Shown: positions 11,461 through 55,500 of the stretch, piece by piece
Numbering within the stretch: position 1 is the first letter of the stretch
How the letters are laid out: every line of letters starts with the position of its first letter
NCBI GenBank assembly: GCA_000727475.1
Contig: KL647313.1
Location: 360,261-424,260 of the forward strand
Direction: 5' to 3'
DNA from: Sarcocystis neurona
Taxonomy: Eukaryota; Apicomplexa; Conoidasida; Eucoccidiorida; Sarcocystidae
DNA: 64,000 bases
Notes under the pieces: generated by a model
What the model was told of the DNA's origin: nothing
The model's database searches: none
Seen by the model: only the letters and a program-made list of their open reading frames with translations
Position numbers and translations under genes: made by a program

Positions 11461-14372
11461 CGTATGCACGTGTATGAGGCACCAGTGTAAAAAGGACACT
11501 CGATCTTCTTATCTGTGAGTGTGTACAACTACATGTTTATATTTGCGCTACACAGGTGTACGCAGGAGAATCTCCACGTTTCAGCTTCTCAGTGCGGAGC
11601 GACAACGTTTACGAGCCGCGTATGTACACTGCGTCGGTGCTTCGTTAGGTGTGTCCGTACGACACCGCCGCCACACCCATTAAACTTACGCAAGAGGTGA
11701 ACCAATAATCACTCGCCAGTTCACGGGTGGAGGTTTTCAGCTATGTGGTTTTTTGGCAGTTGACGGTGAAACTTAAGCACTACCGGGTGGAAGTGTCTTT
11801 AGGACGTACGGTATACGTGTGCGTCTGTGCACGGCCTATCTATCTTACTGCTGGACCGATTAGATTACCGTGCGTTTATGCCTGCTCTCTGTGCACTCAA
11901 TGTGCAGACGGATACGTGCACATGTGGTGAGGTTAGCAGTGAGTGCCTGCACTATACCATTGCCCGATCAGTGGTGTACGTAGGATCTGTATAGTGCATT
12001 TTGTAAAAATATCCGCAGAAGGGTTCGTGCTCGCTGCATGCCAGGACAACGGAAAACATAATCGTCTCTTGAAACACGTCGCATAACAACAGGAAAAATC
12101 TCTCTAGCTTCAAAACTGATGTACGTAATGTACACTGCGCTGATAAAGTAAAGTGATGTTTTCGCTTGTGTATACCTGCACGTTCCCTAACACATGTACA
12201 CGTACACAGCAGGTGTTACGACACATAATAGGTTGCGCGGTGAAAATTCCGGACGACCTCTACAATTTCCAAACTTAGGACCAGGAGCAGATACCGGGAG
12301 ATCTACTGTCCCTGGCTGCCGCAACCATGGAATAGTCTGCACACGTCGTAGCGGCGCACTATGGAATGGTACATATTAGTGTATATACCAATGATCGAGT
12401 CAACGACGACTCAGAGGGGGAGTACTTTACCAGAGAGAGATGCACTTCTTTACCCTTTTGAGCAGCTTCAACCACTACATTGGCACATTCACACTGCAGC
12501 TGTAGCATTTGGGCATCCTGCCTTCCGCGCGGATCAGGCAGGTCATACTAGAATAAACAGCAGCAGAAGTAAGTGCAGGGAGCCGTCGGGTGATGATTCG
12601 AAGTTGTTGCTGCAATGTAGAATGTGGCAGCATCCTCTGGCACGATATGCCAAAACAAAGACCACAACACATCCCCTCATCAAGAGCTGCTGCAGCATAA
12701 AGTGTTCTCGCACAGGAGAGGGCAGGAATCACGAGACGAGCACCACATTCAAAAACGTATCCATTAACTACAGCATGAATGGACCACCGTCCGCGTGCAT
12801 GGGGTGACGAGAGGGGTCACGACACCAGCTCCACCACCCTGGCAGAACCTCCTCAGACGAAGTGACCCTATCCAGAAGCACTCACTCGATAGCTGACGCA
12901 GTAAATCGCAATCAGAAAGCCACTGCAAAACTAGATACGTGAAGTGACTTCAGGTCGACCCGCGGTCCGGCGACTTCCATTACTTCGTGTTGTTCCTGTA
13001 GCTGCACTTCCCGGACAACACGCACCTGCGTTGCCTCATCAACTCAATTTACTCGAACACTGTCACCGTTCACGTCTTCTTTTAGCTCGCCCGAAAGGCG
13101 ACGTCCATACCTCACCAAGTGGTACACACTACACTGTCACCAAATCAGCCACGCAGGTGCCCCTGCAATGCGTGAGGGTCACACGCTTCTTCAGTGAACA
13201 ACGGAAACAAAGGGAAAGCACAGACGCAGTCTACTCTGAATCCTACACGGTCCATTTACTCTTCAAGTACACCGGCAACACAAAACGCCTGATCGCAACG
13301 GCAGCTAGAGCCGACCGCGCCCCTGTATGAAACTGTTTCTGAGAATGAGCGTCTCCATGTCGCCAGCCCCTTTCAGCGGTGTAGGGGTTGCCGCGTTGGA
13401 GACACGCGGCACCACGACTCTTTTGCTGACGGTTATCGGAGACGAATTACACGAAGATTGAAAAGATTACAGTGGGAATCCGTAGAACAAGGACGCTTTT
13501 TGCGGGTTACAGCGCCGCAATTTTCCGGGTCGGCATCTGCGCTGCCGACCGCCGCGCCTGAGCGGACTACGGCGGTGCCGCTGCTGCGTGCTGCTGTTTG
13601 TGGCTACCTTCCCGGTGGGGAATTCCTGATGCTTGTATACGGATGCAATTCGTAGCCGCTGCACCATCACGAGGCAACCACGAAGCAGGACCAGCCAACG
13701 CAATTGAAGCAGCAGCAATAGCCCACAGTACCAGTGCCAGCGCGAAGGATATTGTTACTGGTGGTGGAAGATAAATTACGAGGAGACTGCAAAGATTGCA
13801 GTCGGAATCGTCGGGAAAAGCAGTGCGGCCTGACCGGCAGCACCTGCTGCAAGACGAAGCCGGAGCGCCGACTATTGATCAAGCCGCCAGTGCGCACGAA
13901 TGGAGATTGGCAGTAGTGGCAATAGTAGAGGAAGGGGCATCGGCCCACGAGAGGGTGTTGCAGTGAACCAGAGCAACGAGGCGCCCGCCTCTGCACACCG
14001 GCAGAGAAGCTGAGAGAAGAACAGGTGGTGAAAGTCAACACCTTCAGCCTTTCCGCCTCTTGCGACATTTACAGTTCTTTCTTTACCACTTGAGGTCGTG
14101 AGGTACGTGGCTGAATTCCCAGTGTACATGTCGAAGACGTTGTACCAACGCCGGACTTAACTCCTGAAGTTTTTTTTCCCTACATCGTAGGTGATGGAAC
14201 GGGCGTCTCCAGATACGAGTCTGGTAGAAATGGCGGTTACGACACGTATGATGACGCGCAGTCAGCTCGTAAAAGTGAGCTACGGGAAGGCGTGCCACCG
14301 GACTGTAGGGCTGAAAGATGCGAGGTGGCGTGTCCCCGGTGTTCTACAAACACAATCCCTCAGCCTCTCTAA
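11460..14372 (+). other. Coding-looking fragments of an unrecognised, possibly decayed plus-strand gene
   Basis: This part lacks microsatellites and has several plus-strand segments with protein-like composition, broken by stops and frame changes. Examples lie at about 12360-12480, 13380-13640, 13774-13965 and 14191-14372. The last follows a T-rich tract ending in TAG at 14190, which would be a good splice acceptor, and reads to a TAA at 14370-14372 with acidic, Tyr/Gly-rich residues (for example NGGYDTYDDAQSARKSELRE). The segments at 13444 and 13773 share a short repeated motif, described separately. I could not join them into one frame with consistent splice sites. They may be small exons of a real gene or remains of a dead one. 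No function can be given. Confidence 0.25.
13444..13809 (+). repeat. Two diverged copies of a 37-bp unit (13444-13480 and 13773-13809)
   Basis: The two units are 329 bases apart and agree at 29 of 37 positions. Read in the same relative frame, both encode ITRRL-x-RLQ-x-ES. Most of the differences fall at synonymous positions (aca/acg, cga/agg, ttg/ctg, tta/ttg), and flanking codons also line up for a few residues. In the second copy a TAA directly precedes the motif. Confidence 0.55.
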
Positions 14373-15880
14373 AATGTGCGTGGTCACTGGTGTTGCTGGG
14401 CGCTCCCTGTGCGGCTGTGGATACACGTGGCCTCTGGAATCGGTCCTGCGTATCTGTTTCAGGTGATACTGGATAGCACGTGTACTTATACAGGTATTTT
14501 AATGGTCAGACTTTGTTTAAGCACCTAGATGTTTACGCAGCACATTATCAGAATGTATTTAATTAGAAGTTACACCATTTCTGTGGGTGACTACATATGT
14601 ACGCGTACCGCTGTGTAACATTATGGCGGGGGCACGTGTAGATGGGTGTGGGTGAGCTATTTTCTCGAATGACTATCGAACGATATTGTAGACGTCTCCG
14701 TTGAAAATTGAGGTCCGGAGCTTCTGTGGTCCGCCATTCGCTGCGTTCGTTGTCGGTCACTAATCGTATTGATAATGATCAGTCTCGAGCCTGTGAGTCA
14801 CCCCGTCTTGCAGCGCTCCGCGGGCACGTACACGAAGCGCAAGTACACACCAGATGTCTCATCCACTGTGGTACTGGTTCGAATGAGACAAAGTGAGTTG
14901 TAACTACCATCGCGGATGACACTTACGTGATAGTTTCGAATAATACACCAGAGAGGCACGAGCGTGTGCCGCACCCGCGCAGCAGTGGTGCCGCCGTTGT
15001 TCTTCACGTAGTTACTATTCACGCAGGTGGTAGTGTAATATATATAAACGCAGGATGAGTTTAGTGACCTGTGTGTTGACGCCGCTGTCAGATCTAACCT
15101 GTGCCCTTGCATGGACAGTGGAAGTCGTGTGTACTCATGAGGATATCATACGTAATGGAAGCACGTCGCAAAACAGTAGCACCGTTTGTGCACATACTCT
15201 TCCTGCAACGCGCGTTGAGCGTGTGTTGCTACGTCTTGTTGCCACTCAAACAAGCGTTAGAGCCCGTCTTTAAGTCATCGTCTTACAATAGAGCTTCTGC
15301 GCGTCTTCCGTTACACCAGTGTCTGCTGTCAGTTGTCACCACTGCGGGACAAGAGTTCGTGGCTTCCAAGCAAATACGGTAGTTTTAACCCGAAACATGC
15401 GCCTGACCATCCTTCACTCCGGTACCGTTTGACACGCTAGTGGATCTAAAGAAGCATACCACCACGCGGACGCAACACCATCTATGGAGACAATATGTGC
15501 AATCTCTCGGGAGTACGACTTCCTTTTATCTGTCAGTTATGTTTACAGTGTCACCACCTAATAAGAGTTCGAAGAAGTCAGATGTGTCACATACCATCAT
15601 TGCAAGAAACGCCCGTTATAAATCCAGGAGCATTAATATTGAATGTGGTCTTCATTCCAAAGGCGAAACACCACACTGTGAAGACTTCTGCTTGCAGGAA
15701 TAGGCGCGAAGCTCAAGGAGACGAGTTACATCGTAGCAGACAACCAGACACCTTTTCTTGGTGACGAATCTATTAAGAAGTTGACACACGGCTTTGCAGC
15801 AGTCCAGTCGCAAGGCATAAATACTCGTGCGTGTGCGCCTGTTTAATTAAGAAATGCCATAGCATAGACTGCTAATCAAT
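14373..15880. other. Stretch without a recognised gene
   Basis: This is balanced-composition DNA without notable repeats. The ORFs are short and overlap in several frames, with no family motif and no convincing exon chain. Confidence 0.5.
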
Positions 15881-16022
15881 GTCGACTAAGTGTTTAAGTG
15901 GAATCCCCTCTCTTACACAGTGGTGTCCACCGTTGCTTCACCGGTTACTGGGACTGGACCTCTACAGGAGGATGAAAACAGACCGCTGCCCGGAACCAGT
16001 GTTCCCAGCCGTCCGTGGACTA

Positions 16023-16031
16023 CACATATAC

Positions 16032-16073
<42 letters not shown>

Positions 16074-16075
16074 CT
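16023..16075. repeat. (CATA)n/(TA)n microsatellite
   Basis: CATATA units run into about 28 bases of pure TA and then GTATATCTGTATGTGTGTG. It produces Tyr/Ile/Val-rich spurious ORFs on both strands. Confidence 0.9.
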
Positions 16076-16488
16076 GTATGTGTGTGTGCACATATCTGTG
16101 TGTGTATATGTCCGGGATATCCGTATATATACACATGCATATGTATGTGTACATACAGAGATACACCGAAAGGTTCGTATATGTAAGTCATCTTCAGTCA
16201 CACACAGGATGCAGAATATTGTCCAGTTAGACGACACATAGAGAAGGATAAGAATGTCGAGGTATGCATGAGATCTCGTTTTTCTTTTTCCAGCTGCACA
16301 GACGGACACATCTACGTATGTACTTATATGTATGTATGTCGATATTTCAGGTGTGGTACTTTTTTCTTAAGTGTCACTTTCTGTCGACGCAAACAACGAT
16401 GCGTCCGCACCTGTGTCCCTTCGTATACCTGGACAAATAAGCACACGTTTATTTATAGTATACATGTATGTCGTCGTACCAGCACGTC

Positions 16489-16713
16489 TGAAGTCTGTTA
16501 CCATTGTGCCAGGATACACACACCTATGTATATCTATATGTCCATGCACACATTATGCAAATCTTATTTATGCATGAAGCTGTTAATCTGTTGGTATCAT
16601 CATACCAACAGATATGAAGTCTGCTACTTTGGTGTCAGGATACACACACGTGTATATATCTATAGCTACATGCACACATTATGTAAGTCTTATTTATTCA
16701 TGAAGCTGTTAAT
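16489..16713 (+). repeat. Imperfect direct repeat of about 97 bp flanking a perfect 10-bp hairpin
   Basis: The block 16489-16587 is repeated with moderate divergence at about 16615-16713. Both copies begin with GAAGTCTG, contain AGGATACACACAC and CATGCACACATTATG, and end in CATGAAGCTGTTAAT. Between them, at 16588-16611, is a perfect inverted repeat with 10-bp arms (CTGTTGGTAT / ATACCAACAG) and a 4-base loop. No ORF explains it. Confidence 0.75.
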
Positions 16714-19700
16714 GTCTAACTAACGTGTGTTCCACTTCTTTCAAGTTATGTCTGAGTACTGTTTACGAGCGAATCTGTCCCTTCCTCTACACGTCTACAC
16801 GATCGTACCCGTACAGACAATTCTGCACGTCAATGTTAGCGTACCCCCAATCACGGTTTGCGCCATAGGTCAACATGTGCAGAGTAGGTTCGTCAAGCAA
16901 AGAAAAAAGTGCATCTAGTCATCTGGTGCTTCCTTGCTTCGCATCAGGAGGCCGCTTAAATATACGTAGATAGTTGTGTATACGTGTTCGTACATTATGT
17001 ACGTGACTATGCGTATGATGGTTGACGCTCGCGCGCACATGTGTTGATAGCCGCGTCAGTGTGGCAGATAACCCATACAGCCCACACGTCTCGCCCCAAT
17101 GGATATCCCCAAAGAAGACGTACGTAGTTCCACTTAGAGTATTGTATACTGCGCATATTGAAATGCAAGAGATGCTGTGCGTACTGCGTACTTTCACACC
17201 TATAGCCGGACACACATAAAACATTTGGTCGGGTGGCGGAAGGACAGCGCTTTACTTGAGTAGTGATGGTGTTGCGGAAGGATCATAAAGACCGAAGTGG
17301 TCAAACCTCCACTTCTGCACTTTTGAGGTTGAAGTCGCTAGGATAGTCCTCGGAGTCGATAAAGAAAAAACTGATTTTTAGCGACAGCTTTTCCTCTGAA
17401 GTACCCGTTGTGTAGCGTGTCACACGTGATTATTTGCTATACAAGTGTACGTACCTCCCAAAATTATACGCATACGAATTTACGCCTCGTTTTGTAGTCA
17501 TACGTGTCGACACAAATGCACATCATTCTCTTTTGGAATGCTGTTGACACACCCGCATTCACACCAGTATACACATACACCCAAATGCTATAGATACACG
17601 TGTACACATAGAAAGACGTAGCGTAGACTCCACTGTACTTCTGGACTTGGACTACTCACGTGTATACATCTACTTGCGTACAAGTCCACGTACACCTCTG
17701 TATCTCTAATGTTTTCCGCTTACTCTCTCTACGAACGCAGAGAAGTAGACGTGGAAATTGCCTTCTGAAGCGCACGCTAATTGTATGCATCACGGAGATG
17801 CACGTGTCCATACGCGTACATAGGAGTGCGTTGAAAAATTGCACACGGGTGTGCGTGTCTGTACGTGTCCGTGAGTAGGAGCTCCCATTGTAGACTTATG
17901 CTTTGTGCACCCGGATAGTTACTCTTTTAGAAGAAAAGAAAGGCTTGCGCGAATCTTCGCAACGGCAAGGACAACTCCCTGCACCATTTGGTAGTAGTGG
18001 GGAAAACTAGTAGAATTCTGAAGCTGCGTCACCTAGTTGTCGCAGCCTGGAGGAGACAAATACTGCAGAACAACTGCAGTACGGGTAGCTTCTATATATT
18101 TAGACAGACGTCTGCACATTTTTCGTGCAATACGGTGGTGATACTCGCAGAAGCGACTAAGCGTGTGCCGTCTATCCGTTGACTTATCTCCGTACAGCTC
18201 TCTTCGTACGGAAAGTAGTTTGTGTTCCACGCTTCTCACCACTGTAGATTTCACAACGACTACTATTATCATCAGCACGAGTCCTGTTGCTACACTTGTC
18301 ATTTTTGACATCATATCTTAGTAGATCATACCGCGGTCATTTCAGATCCCTCCATCGAGAATGAAGTCAGTTCCTAATACCTAACAACCCTCTAGTAAAA
18401 CAAATAGTTAATTGTCGACCAGGAGAATTTTGGTTTCCTCTAGTATAGAGACATCTACGTACGCCTAGAAAGTGACGCTTACTCCTTATGTGCCTGTGTA
18501 CACAAATACAACCTTTTGTGCCGCATACTTCGATGTCTTCTTGTGCAACGGGGCTCGGCCGGGCATTGTGCCCCTAACTGTCGTCTGTCGAGATGCAGGT
18601 TGTGCGTCTCTACGGTTGCAAATTTGTTTTACACACAGGAAAAATCCACCTTTTCCTTTTTAAAGCCCCCCGCCCCTATTTTGCCCACCTGTCTGCCGCG
18701 TGGCCCCTTCCTCCTCCGCTTCCGACGTTCCGCCCTCCCCCCCTTTCCCCCCAACCCCCATTCCACGAATTCGACTCCACGGGCGGGGGCAAAAGTCAGA
18801 GAGATATACCTTGTTGTGGAAGCAGAAGTGGTGCCCACACACGTCGAAGCACTTCACACGCGAAAAGTGTAAATCCACCTCCGTCGACGTCATCTGCAAG
18901 AGTTTTTTGCTCATGTGTGTCTTCCCTGTGATGTGTGGCGTTTCCAGTGTGTACCCTCCGTGTGCGCGTCCCGTATGTACGGGTGTGTCTTCCACCCCCT
19001 CGGTGTGTGTGAGAGGAAGGTTCGTCCTCCCACAACTGCCTCCACTGTACACCTGTATTTCTCTTCCAGTGTGTTCTGTCAACTCTTTCTTCTACCTGTC
19101 TCCGTTGGAAGTGGAGTTTGCTTCCTCCGTCTTGTCGTGTCGCTTGCCAGAATCCCTCATTGCAACCGTAACGCATTAGTGCGTGGTGGTGTACCCCTCC
19201 TGCAGTTTCTCCCGTGTGTACGGGAGGAGGACGACTTCACTTGTTGGCAACCTCTTCTTCTAGGTCGCTTCTTAAGGACAGCCGCCGACCACTTTTCACA
19301 GTGGTCTCCTCGTTTTTTCCGTCCTTAGCTTCTATTATGGTGTACGCACGCAGCATATGTGCGCCAAACATCCGTGTAAGGATGGAATTTGTTCTGACAC
19401 TTGGCAATTCTTTCCTTCTAATGCTTTTCCTTGAGGAGCCTCAGTTTTTGCGGACACAAATAAATTAAATTTCGCTTTACTCTCAGCCTTTTTACACGCT
19501 AGGAGGCCCCCATTCTGGCGACACTCCCTGTGAGAAAGAAACTGGCCCACTTTCCTTGGCCGCTCCTTCGACTTTGGAAACACGCTTGACTGTGAACACT
19601 TTTCTCAACCCCTTTGTTCCCGCTACTGCAGTACGCTTGTTCGACGCAACACTGAGCATCCACATTTGCTAACATTTGCTAAAGCACAACCGAAGCATAT

Positions 19701-19818
19701 TTGTACTGCAAATCGGTCAACTCAACATTACATCAGCAAGTCATATTTGCATTTGATCCTGCTGCACTCACTCATTGTCACATATCGTTGACATCTTCTT
19801 AATAACGCTTTCGTTCAG
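16714..19818. other. Stretch without a recognised gene
   Basis: No family motif is visible. A plus-strand segment at about 19055-19158 follows a CTCTTCCAG acceptor-like site and reads with acidic residues (LSPLEVEFASSVLSCRLPES) up to a weak GTAACG donor. Its phase would fit the candidate exon starting at 19826, so it may belong to that gene. The rest is mixed-composition DNA with occasional GT/CA microsatellites. Confidence 0.35.
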
Positions 19819-19825
19819 TCGACAG

Positions 19826-20792
19826 CAATCAGCACACGTGCTTTTTCCTCTCGCCGCTGGTGGTGTCTTGGAAGCGCGAGAGCAATGGCCATTGCTACTA
19901 GTTTCGAATAAGAGAGCCACTGCTGCCATTCTTGAGTGCTCGGGTGGTAAGTGGTGCATTCTTTACCGTTTCTACTCCTCTGCATTCACCGTTGTCCTGA
20001 TGACCAATTCCCTGTTAACTCCTGAGTGTCCGGCTGTGCAGCGTAGTTTATAGAGCCACGTGGCCGTCTTCTGCTGCCAGCTGATGATCATAACTCCTTG
20101 AAATTGTTTTTCGGACTCTTGTGTCGCGTGTCTACTAGCCCGAGACAAGTACCTGACCACACCTCTTCCGAACTTTTCTTTCATCTTTGCAGAATTTTTG
20201 TCTTCTGCAGCATAGCGCTTCTGTTTTAATTTCGTGGACAGCTGAACGACATCAAACCTGTCCACAAGCAGGCATTGTGGCGTGGTGTCAATTTGCTTCG
20301 CAATACGTGCGTCTCTTCTCGTTTATTCAGTCTGCGTCTCCCTCACCGTCTATGTCTAAATATATATGTGCGTTCTATTCATAGTGCGACTTCCAGATGT
20401 GTACGAATACGTACACACACGTGTATCCACATATATCCGTTTGGTAACGAAACGCGTATGAATATGTTTCTCCTGTGACTCTGGGTCCCGTTTTCCTTTT
20501 CGCTCGTCTCTGTTTTATTGCACTTTTTCACGGTTAGGCTTACGTGACCACCGATTCTTGCGTGGGCGCCAATACACCTTCCGTATACTTCATATTTATC
20601 AATTTTTTTATTTCAGCAAACAAGTGCTTCTGCTGTACTCCAGACTTATTACGCAGGACTTCTGCACGATTCAGCAGAAGCAGCGCTTTAGTCCGCGTGC
20701 AGCAGCTGCAAACATTGCTTGCAGATACTCCTTTTGAGCATGCCCTGCAGATACATCTGCGTACATCGTACGGAGGGCACCTGCAGCAGTAG
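19826..20792 (+). CDS. Candidate 3' end of an unrecognised gene, two exons (19826-19946 and 20617-20792)
   Basis: The first segment follows GTCGACAG and reads SAHVLFPLAAGGVLEAREQW and onward, ending at a strong GTAAGT donor in phase 1. The second follows a classic poly-T acceptor (ATTTTTTTATTTCAG). It completes the split codon in phase and reads to a TAG at 20790-20792, ending DTPFEHALQIHLRTSYGGHL then QQ. Matching phase and good splice sites support an exon pair of about 98 codons. I do not recognise the protein, and earlier exons are not resolved. The opposite strand at the first segment also has a plausible small ORF with a good ATG context, so strand and reality are both open. If real, its stop lies only about 550 bases before the MCM4 start. 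Confidence 0.3.
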
Positions 20793-20839
20793 ACCTTTTG
20801 CAGCCTCTCCATAAGATTTAACAGCAGTGGGGAAAAGCA

Positions 20840-21342
20840 GCGCACCTCTGTTTGGGCACCAGCAGCAGCATCGGTAGCCGCTACAGCTACAGCAAGAGCC
20901 GCAGCAGACTTTTACAGGGAGACCTCAGCCTCACCTGTGGCGGCATCACATCAAGCTGAGAGGCGGTCGAGGAGAAGAACCAGAAGTGTGGCGACGCCGT
21001 AGGAGAAACAGCAGCAACAGAATAGGCTAGTTGCGGCTGAATTGTGGAGCAAGGCAGCGACAGGACAAGCCGTTGAATATTGACGAAACGGCAGCAGCAG
21101 GAGAGTCTCTCTCTCTACGAGTTTCACAGCGGCAGGAGATTCTCAAGTGCACAGCAAAGGCAGCAAAAGCGGGCGTGTCTTCCCCAAAGCGTGAGCCGCG
21201 CCAGCAGAAGCAGCGGGAAGATTCTGGCAGCGGCAGCAGCAGCAACAGCAACAGAAGCGGAAGTCTCACCAGCAGGAGCGGCACAAGACGAGCAGCAAAG
21301 ACAGCAGCAAAATAGCAGGCGAGTCGTTTATTTTTTTTCAAA
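20840..21342 (+). other. MCM4 upstream region, CAG-rich
   Basis: From about 20860 to the MCM4 start codon the sequence is rich in AGC/CAG units without long pure runs, and ends in GTTTATTTTTTTTCAAAATGG. It probably contains the promoter and 5' untranslated region of MCM4, but no element can be assigned with confidence. The 315-codon minus-strand ORF overlapping it is a Leu/Cys/Ser shadow of the repeats. Confidence 0.5.
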
Positions 21343-52578
<31,236 letters not shown>

Positions 52579-55500
52579 AATTTACGACGCTCGGGCAGGT
52601 AGTGTGTCGCTGTCTGTCCTAGTGTGTGTGTCTGTGTTTGTGTGAAGAAAACTGAGAACGAGGAAATCTTACGTCTTGCCTCAAGACAAATTCTGCGACG
52701 GCAACACGAACAGCAAGCGAATGAGGAAAACATGAACTGCGGTGCCTTACTTTTATGTAGAGGTGCCTGCTTTCGATCTGTTTCTCCTCATACATATGAA
52801 ATCTCTTACACGTGTGAGTGTATATATATATATGCAGGCCTGCCTATAGAAAGGGGTAAAGATGTGCAGTGATACATATAAACACGCGTGTCGACGTCGC
52901 ACAGAGCGAGTGTGTGTGCCAAGAGAATGTAGGGTCATATCCAGAGAGTCATAACAGACACTTTGACGAATGAGAAAAAAAATAGGTGACACAAGTAGAG
53001 ACGCACGTCGCAATTTTTGCGACTTCTACTGCCTTGTTGCCGAAGAGGGGAAGGTGCGGCGGTGAGACTCACAGGTTGACCACCAGAGAACCTCTGCCTG
53101 ACAACGAGAGGCATTTTTTTCCGTTGGCGACGGCAAATCGTTGCCCGTGCTTCGCACAGTCGTATCAACGCTTCACACAGCAGAGAGGAACTCGTAGAAA
53201 AGCTGGGCAGGCGGTGTCGTGCGGGAGACGAGAAGCAGAAGCGCAGAGCCGCGTTGTGCACACAGGCTCGAACTGCTTCCCGTGTCACTCTCTCCGCACC
53301 GCGCTACACTTGCGTCTCAAGTTGCAGTAGCCATTTTCATCACTACGAAATTCAGCAACACGAACTACAGCGTTCAGCGGGCACGTGCAAGAAAGCTGGC
53401 GCTTTGTGCAGATAATCTAACGAGCAAGATATGGAAGTTCCAGCACCTGCGTAGCGAACGAAGGGTGCGGTGCGAAATACATTCATGCGCTCGCCTGCTA
53501 CGTTCGAGACCCTTCAACACTCGTGAAGCTGAAGGGGACGTCGCCCCGTAAATGATTTTGTATCGACTTAATGAAACGTGACACAATCTCATCAATTAAC
53601 GAAGTTAAGGAGGCCGCAGTGCAAGCGGGCCGCACCGTGTGCCTTTCAAAAATATATTCGTAGAGATATAGATAGATACATAAACGTGTACTTAGGCGTC
53701 CTCACATGTGTGAATATGTTTGTGTCTAGAGGGTTACAGATAAAACGGATGACGCACGTCATTCGTATTTGGACGTTAGCCTGCGCTCTCACACCCACGT
53801 GTGTGTGCATAGGCGTCATTTGTAGGGTGAGAATTTCGCCGACGAGTAAGAGAGTTCAGGCTGTCTCTTAGTTTGTTATAATCGTATCGCTGTGTTTCCA
53901 CATCGGCGGTGTGCGCCCCTTCCTTGATATCTTTGTGATTCTTTCTGCCAGAGATCATAAGCAGGAGAGCCGGTGGCCTTTACTACTTGAGCGTCGCCCC
54001 CCAGCCTGGCGAGGGGGAGGGGGAGGAAAAAAGCTAGAAACAAGAACGACGAGAACAAAAAAACAAGAGGGGACCCACTGACGGTATTATTCGACTCCCG
54101 TATATGGGTGTATGTTCGCATTAACGAAGAAAAGAGAAAACACCTTGGAGACGGAAAAATTCTAAGGAGCCATGTGGTCATCCTGCTACGAATTCGCTAC
54201 ACGGCTTTTCTACAGAAATATTGCACCTGAGGGCATTCGTAGATATAGGAGGATTTAAAGAGTTCTATACGAGAAAAATGAGTCTGCCGAAGTGCTTAAG
54301 CAATCTAGAACACTGCGGAACCAGTAATCGAAACGGCATACGATTCAAAAGCTGAGCTGTGCGTGAGACAGAAAAATCACAGAGACCAAACAAATGACAC
54401 GTAAAGACCCACGTGCACGAAGTGGGACCGTCAATGAAGGCCGCCACCTGGTGCAGTTAGACGTGGCGGCGTTATTCATTTATATTTGCGTAAACGTGCA
54501 TGTATGTATATGAGAATATCTGCGTTTACATATGCTCGTATAAGTGTCCTCACGAAACCCGCGTCCCTATATACATATATGTACAAATGTGTAAGCGGTC
54601 AAGTATATCCCGTAGCTTTGTGTACATGTGCGTGTTTTGTCCTTGTATGTACACGGGTAGGAATGTCTGCAAAGCGTTGACGTACGTGCGTCTGCGTACA
54701 TGTGGAAGCTTGAACAGAAAAGCGGTTCTTACGGAGAAACACAACACATTGCAAGAACACTCAGGCCGGTGGTCCTGACGGACTGAAAGCATCTACGAAG
54801 GGAATTTTATTAAACCGTAGCAGAAGTCAACTTTGAACGTTCCTTCTTGAGAACAAATAGGGTGCTACAGGAGACAAAGCGTCTATATAATTGGACAAAG
54901 CAAATCGAGCACAAAACGCTCAGCGGATGACGAAGGAGAAAGGAAATCATGTAGGAGGCAGCTTATGACCTCGTGAGAACGGTCATTTCTACATGTTGAC
55001 GCAAAGATAATGTAGGTAGGTACCAGGGTTGCAAAAACCGTGAGAGTTGACGTGCTGCGTAGATGGCACCTGCAGTTAAGCTGAGAAATAAAAGCAGGTG
55101 AGAGATATTTGCGGAATGAATCGAACGAAATATAATTACTTTGTTTACAGTTGGAAAAGGCACGCTTTTAACGGTAGTCGCTCAAAGGGACTGCAGAAAA
55201 GCAGATAATTCGTCCTTTTCAGGGCGACCGCCACGTCGAAGAGCAATTGCTCTTCAGCACGCCGCCTACAGGAAACAGGAAGTGAAAGACGCCGAGAATG
55301 GTTCATTTCAGAAGGTACCGCACGTGCCAGGAGGGCCTATCTTGCATATAGTTAGGCCGGTGAAGTCCTGGAATTTAACAACTGCTGCAGCAATGAACCA
55401 CTGACGGGTGTACTACTTAGCGACTGCTCTCACAAAAGACGGAATTCCGGGGAGAAGAAGCCTCTAGTAGTTTCTTTATTCGCAGGAGCACGTGATTTTG

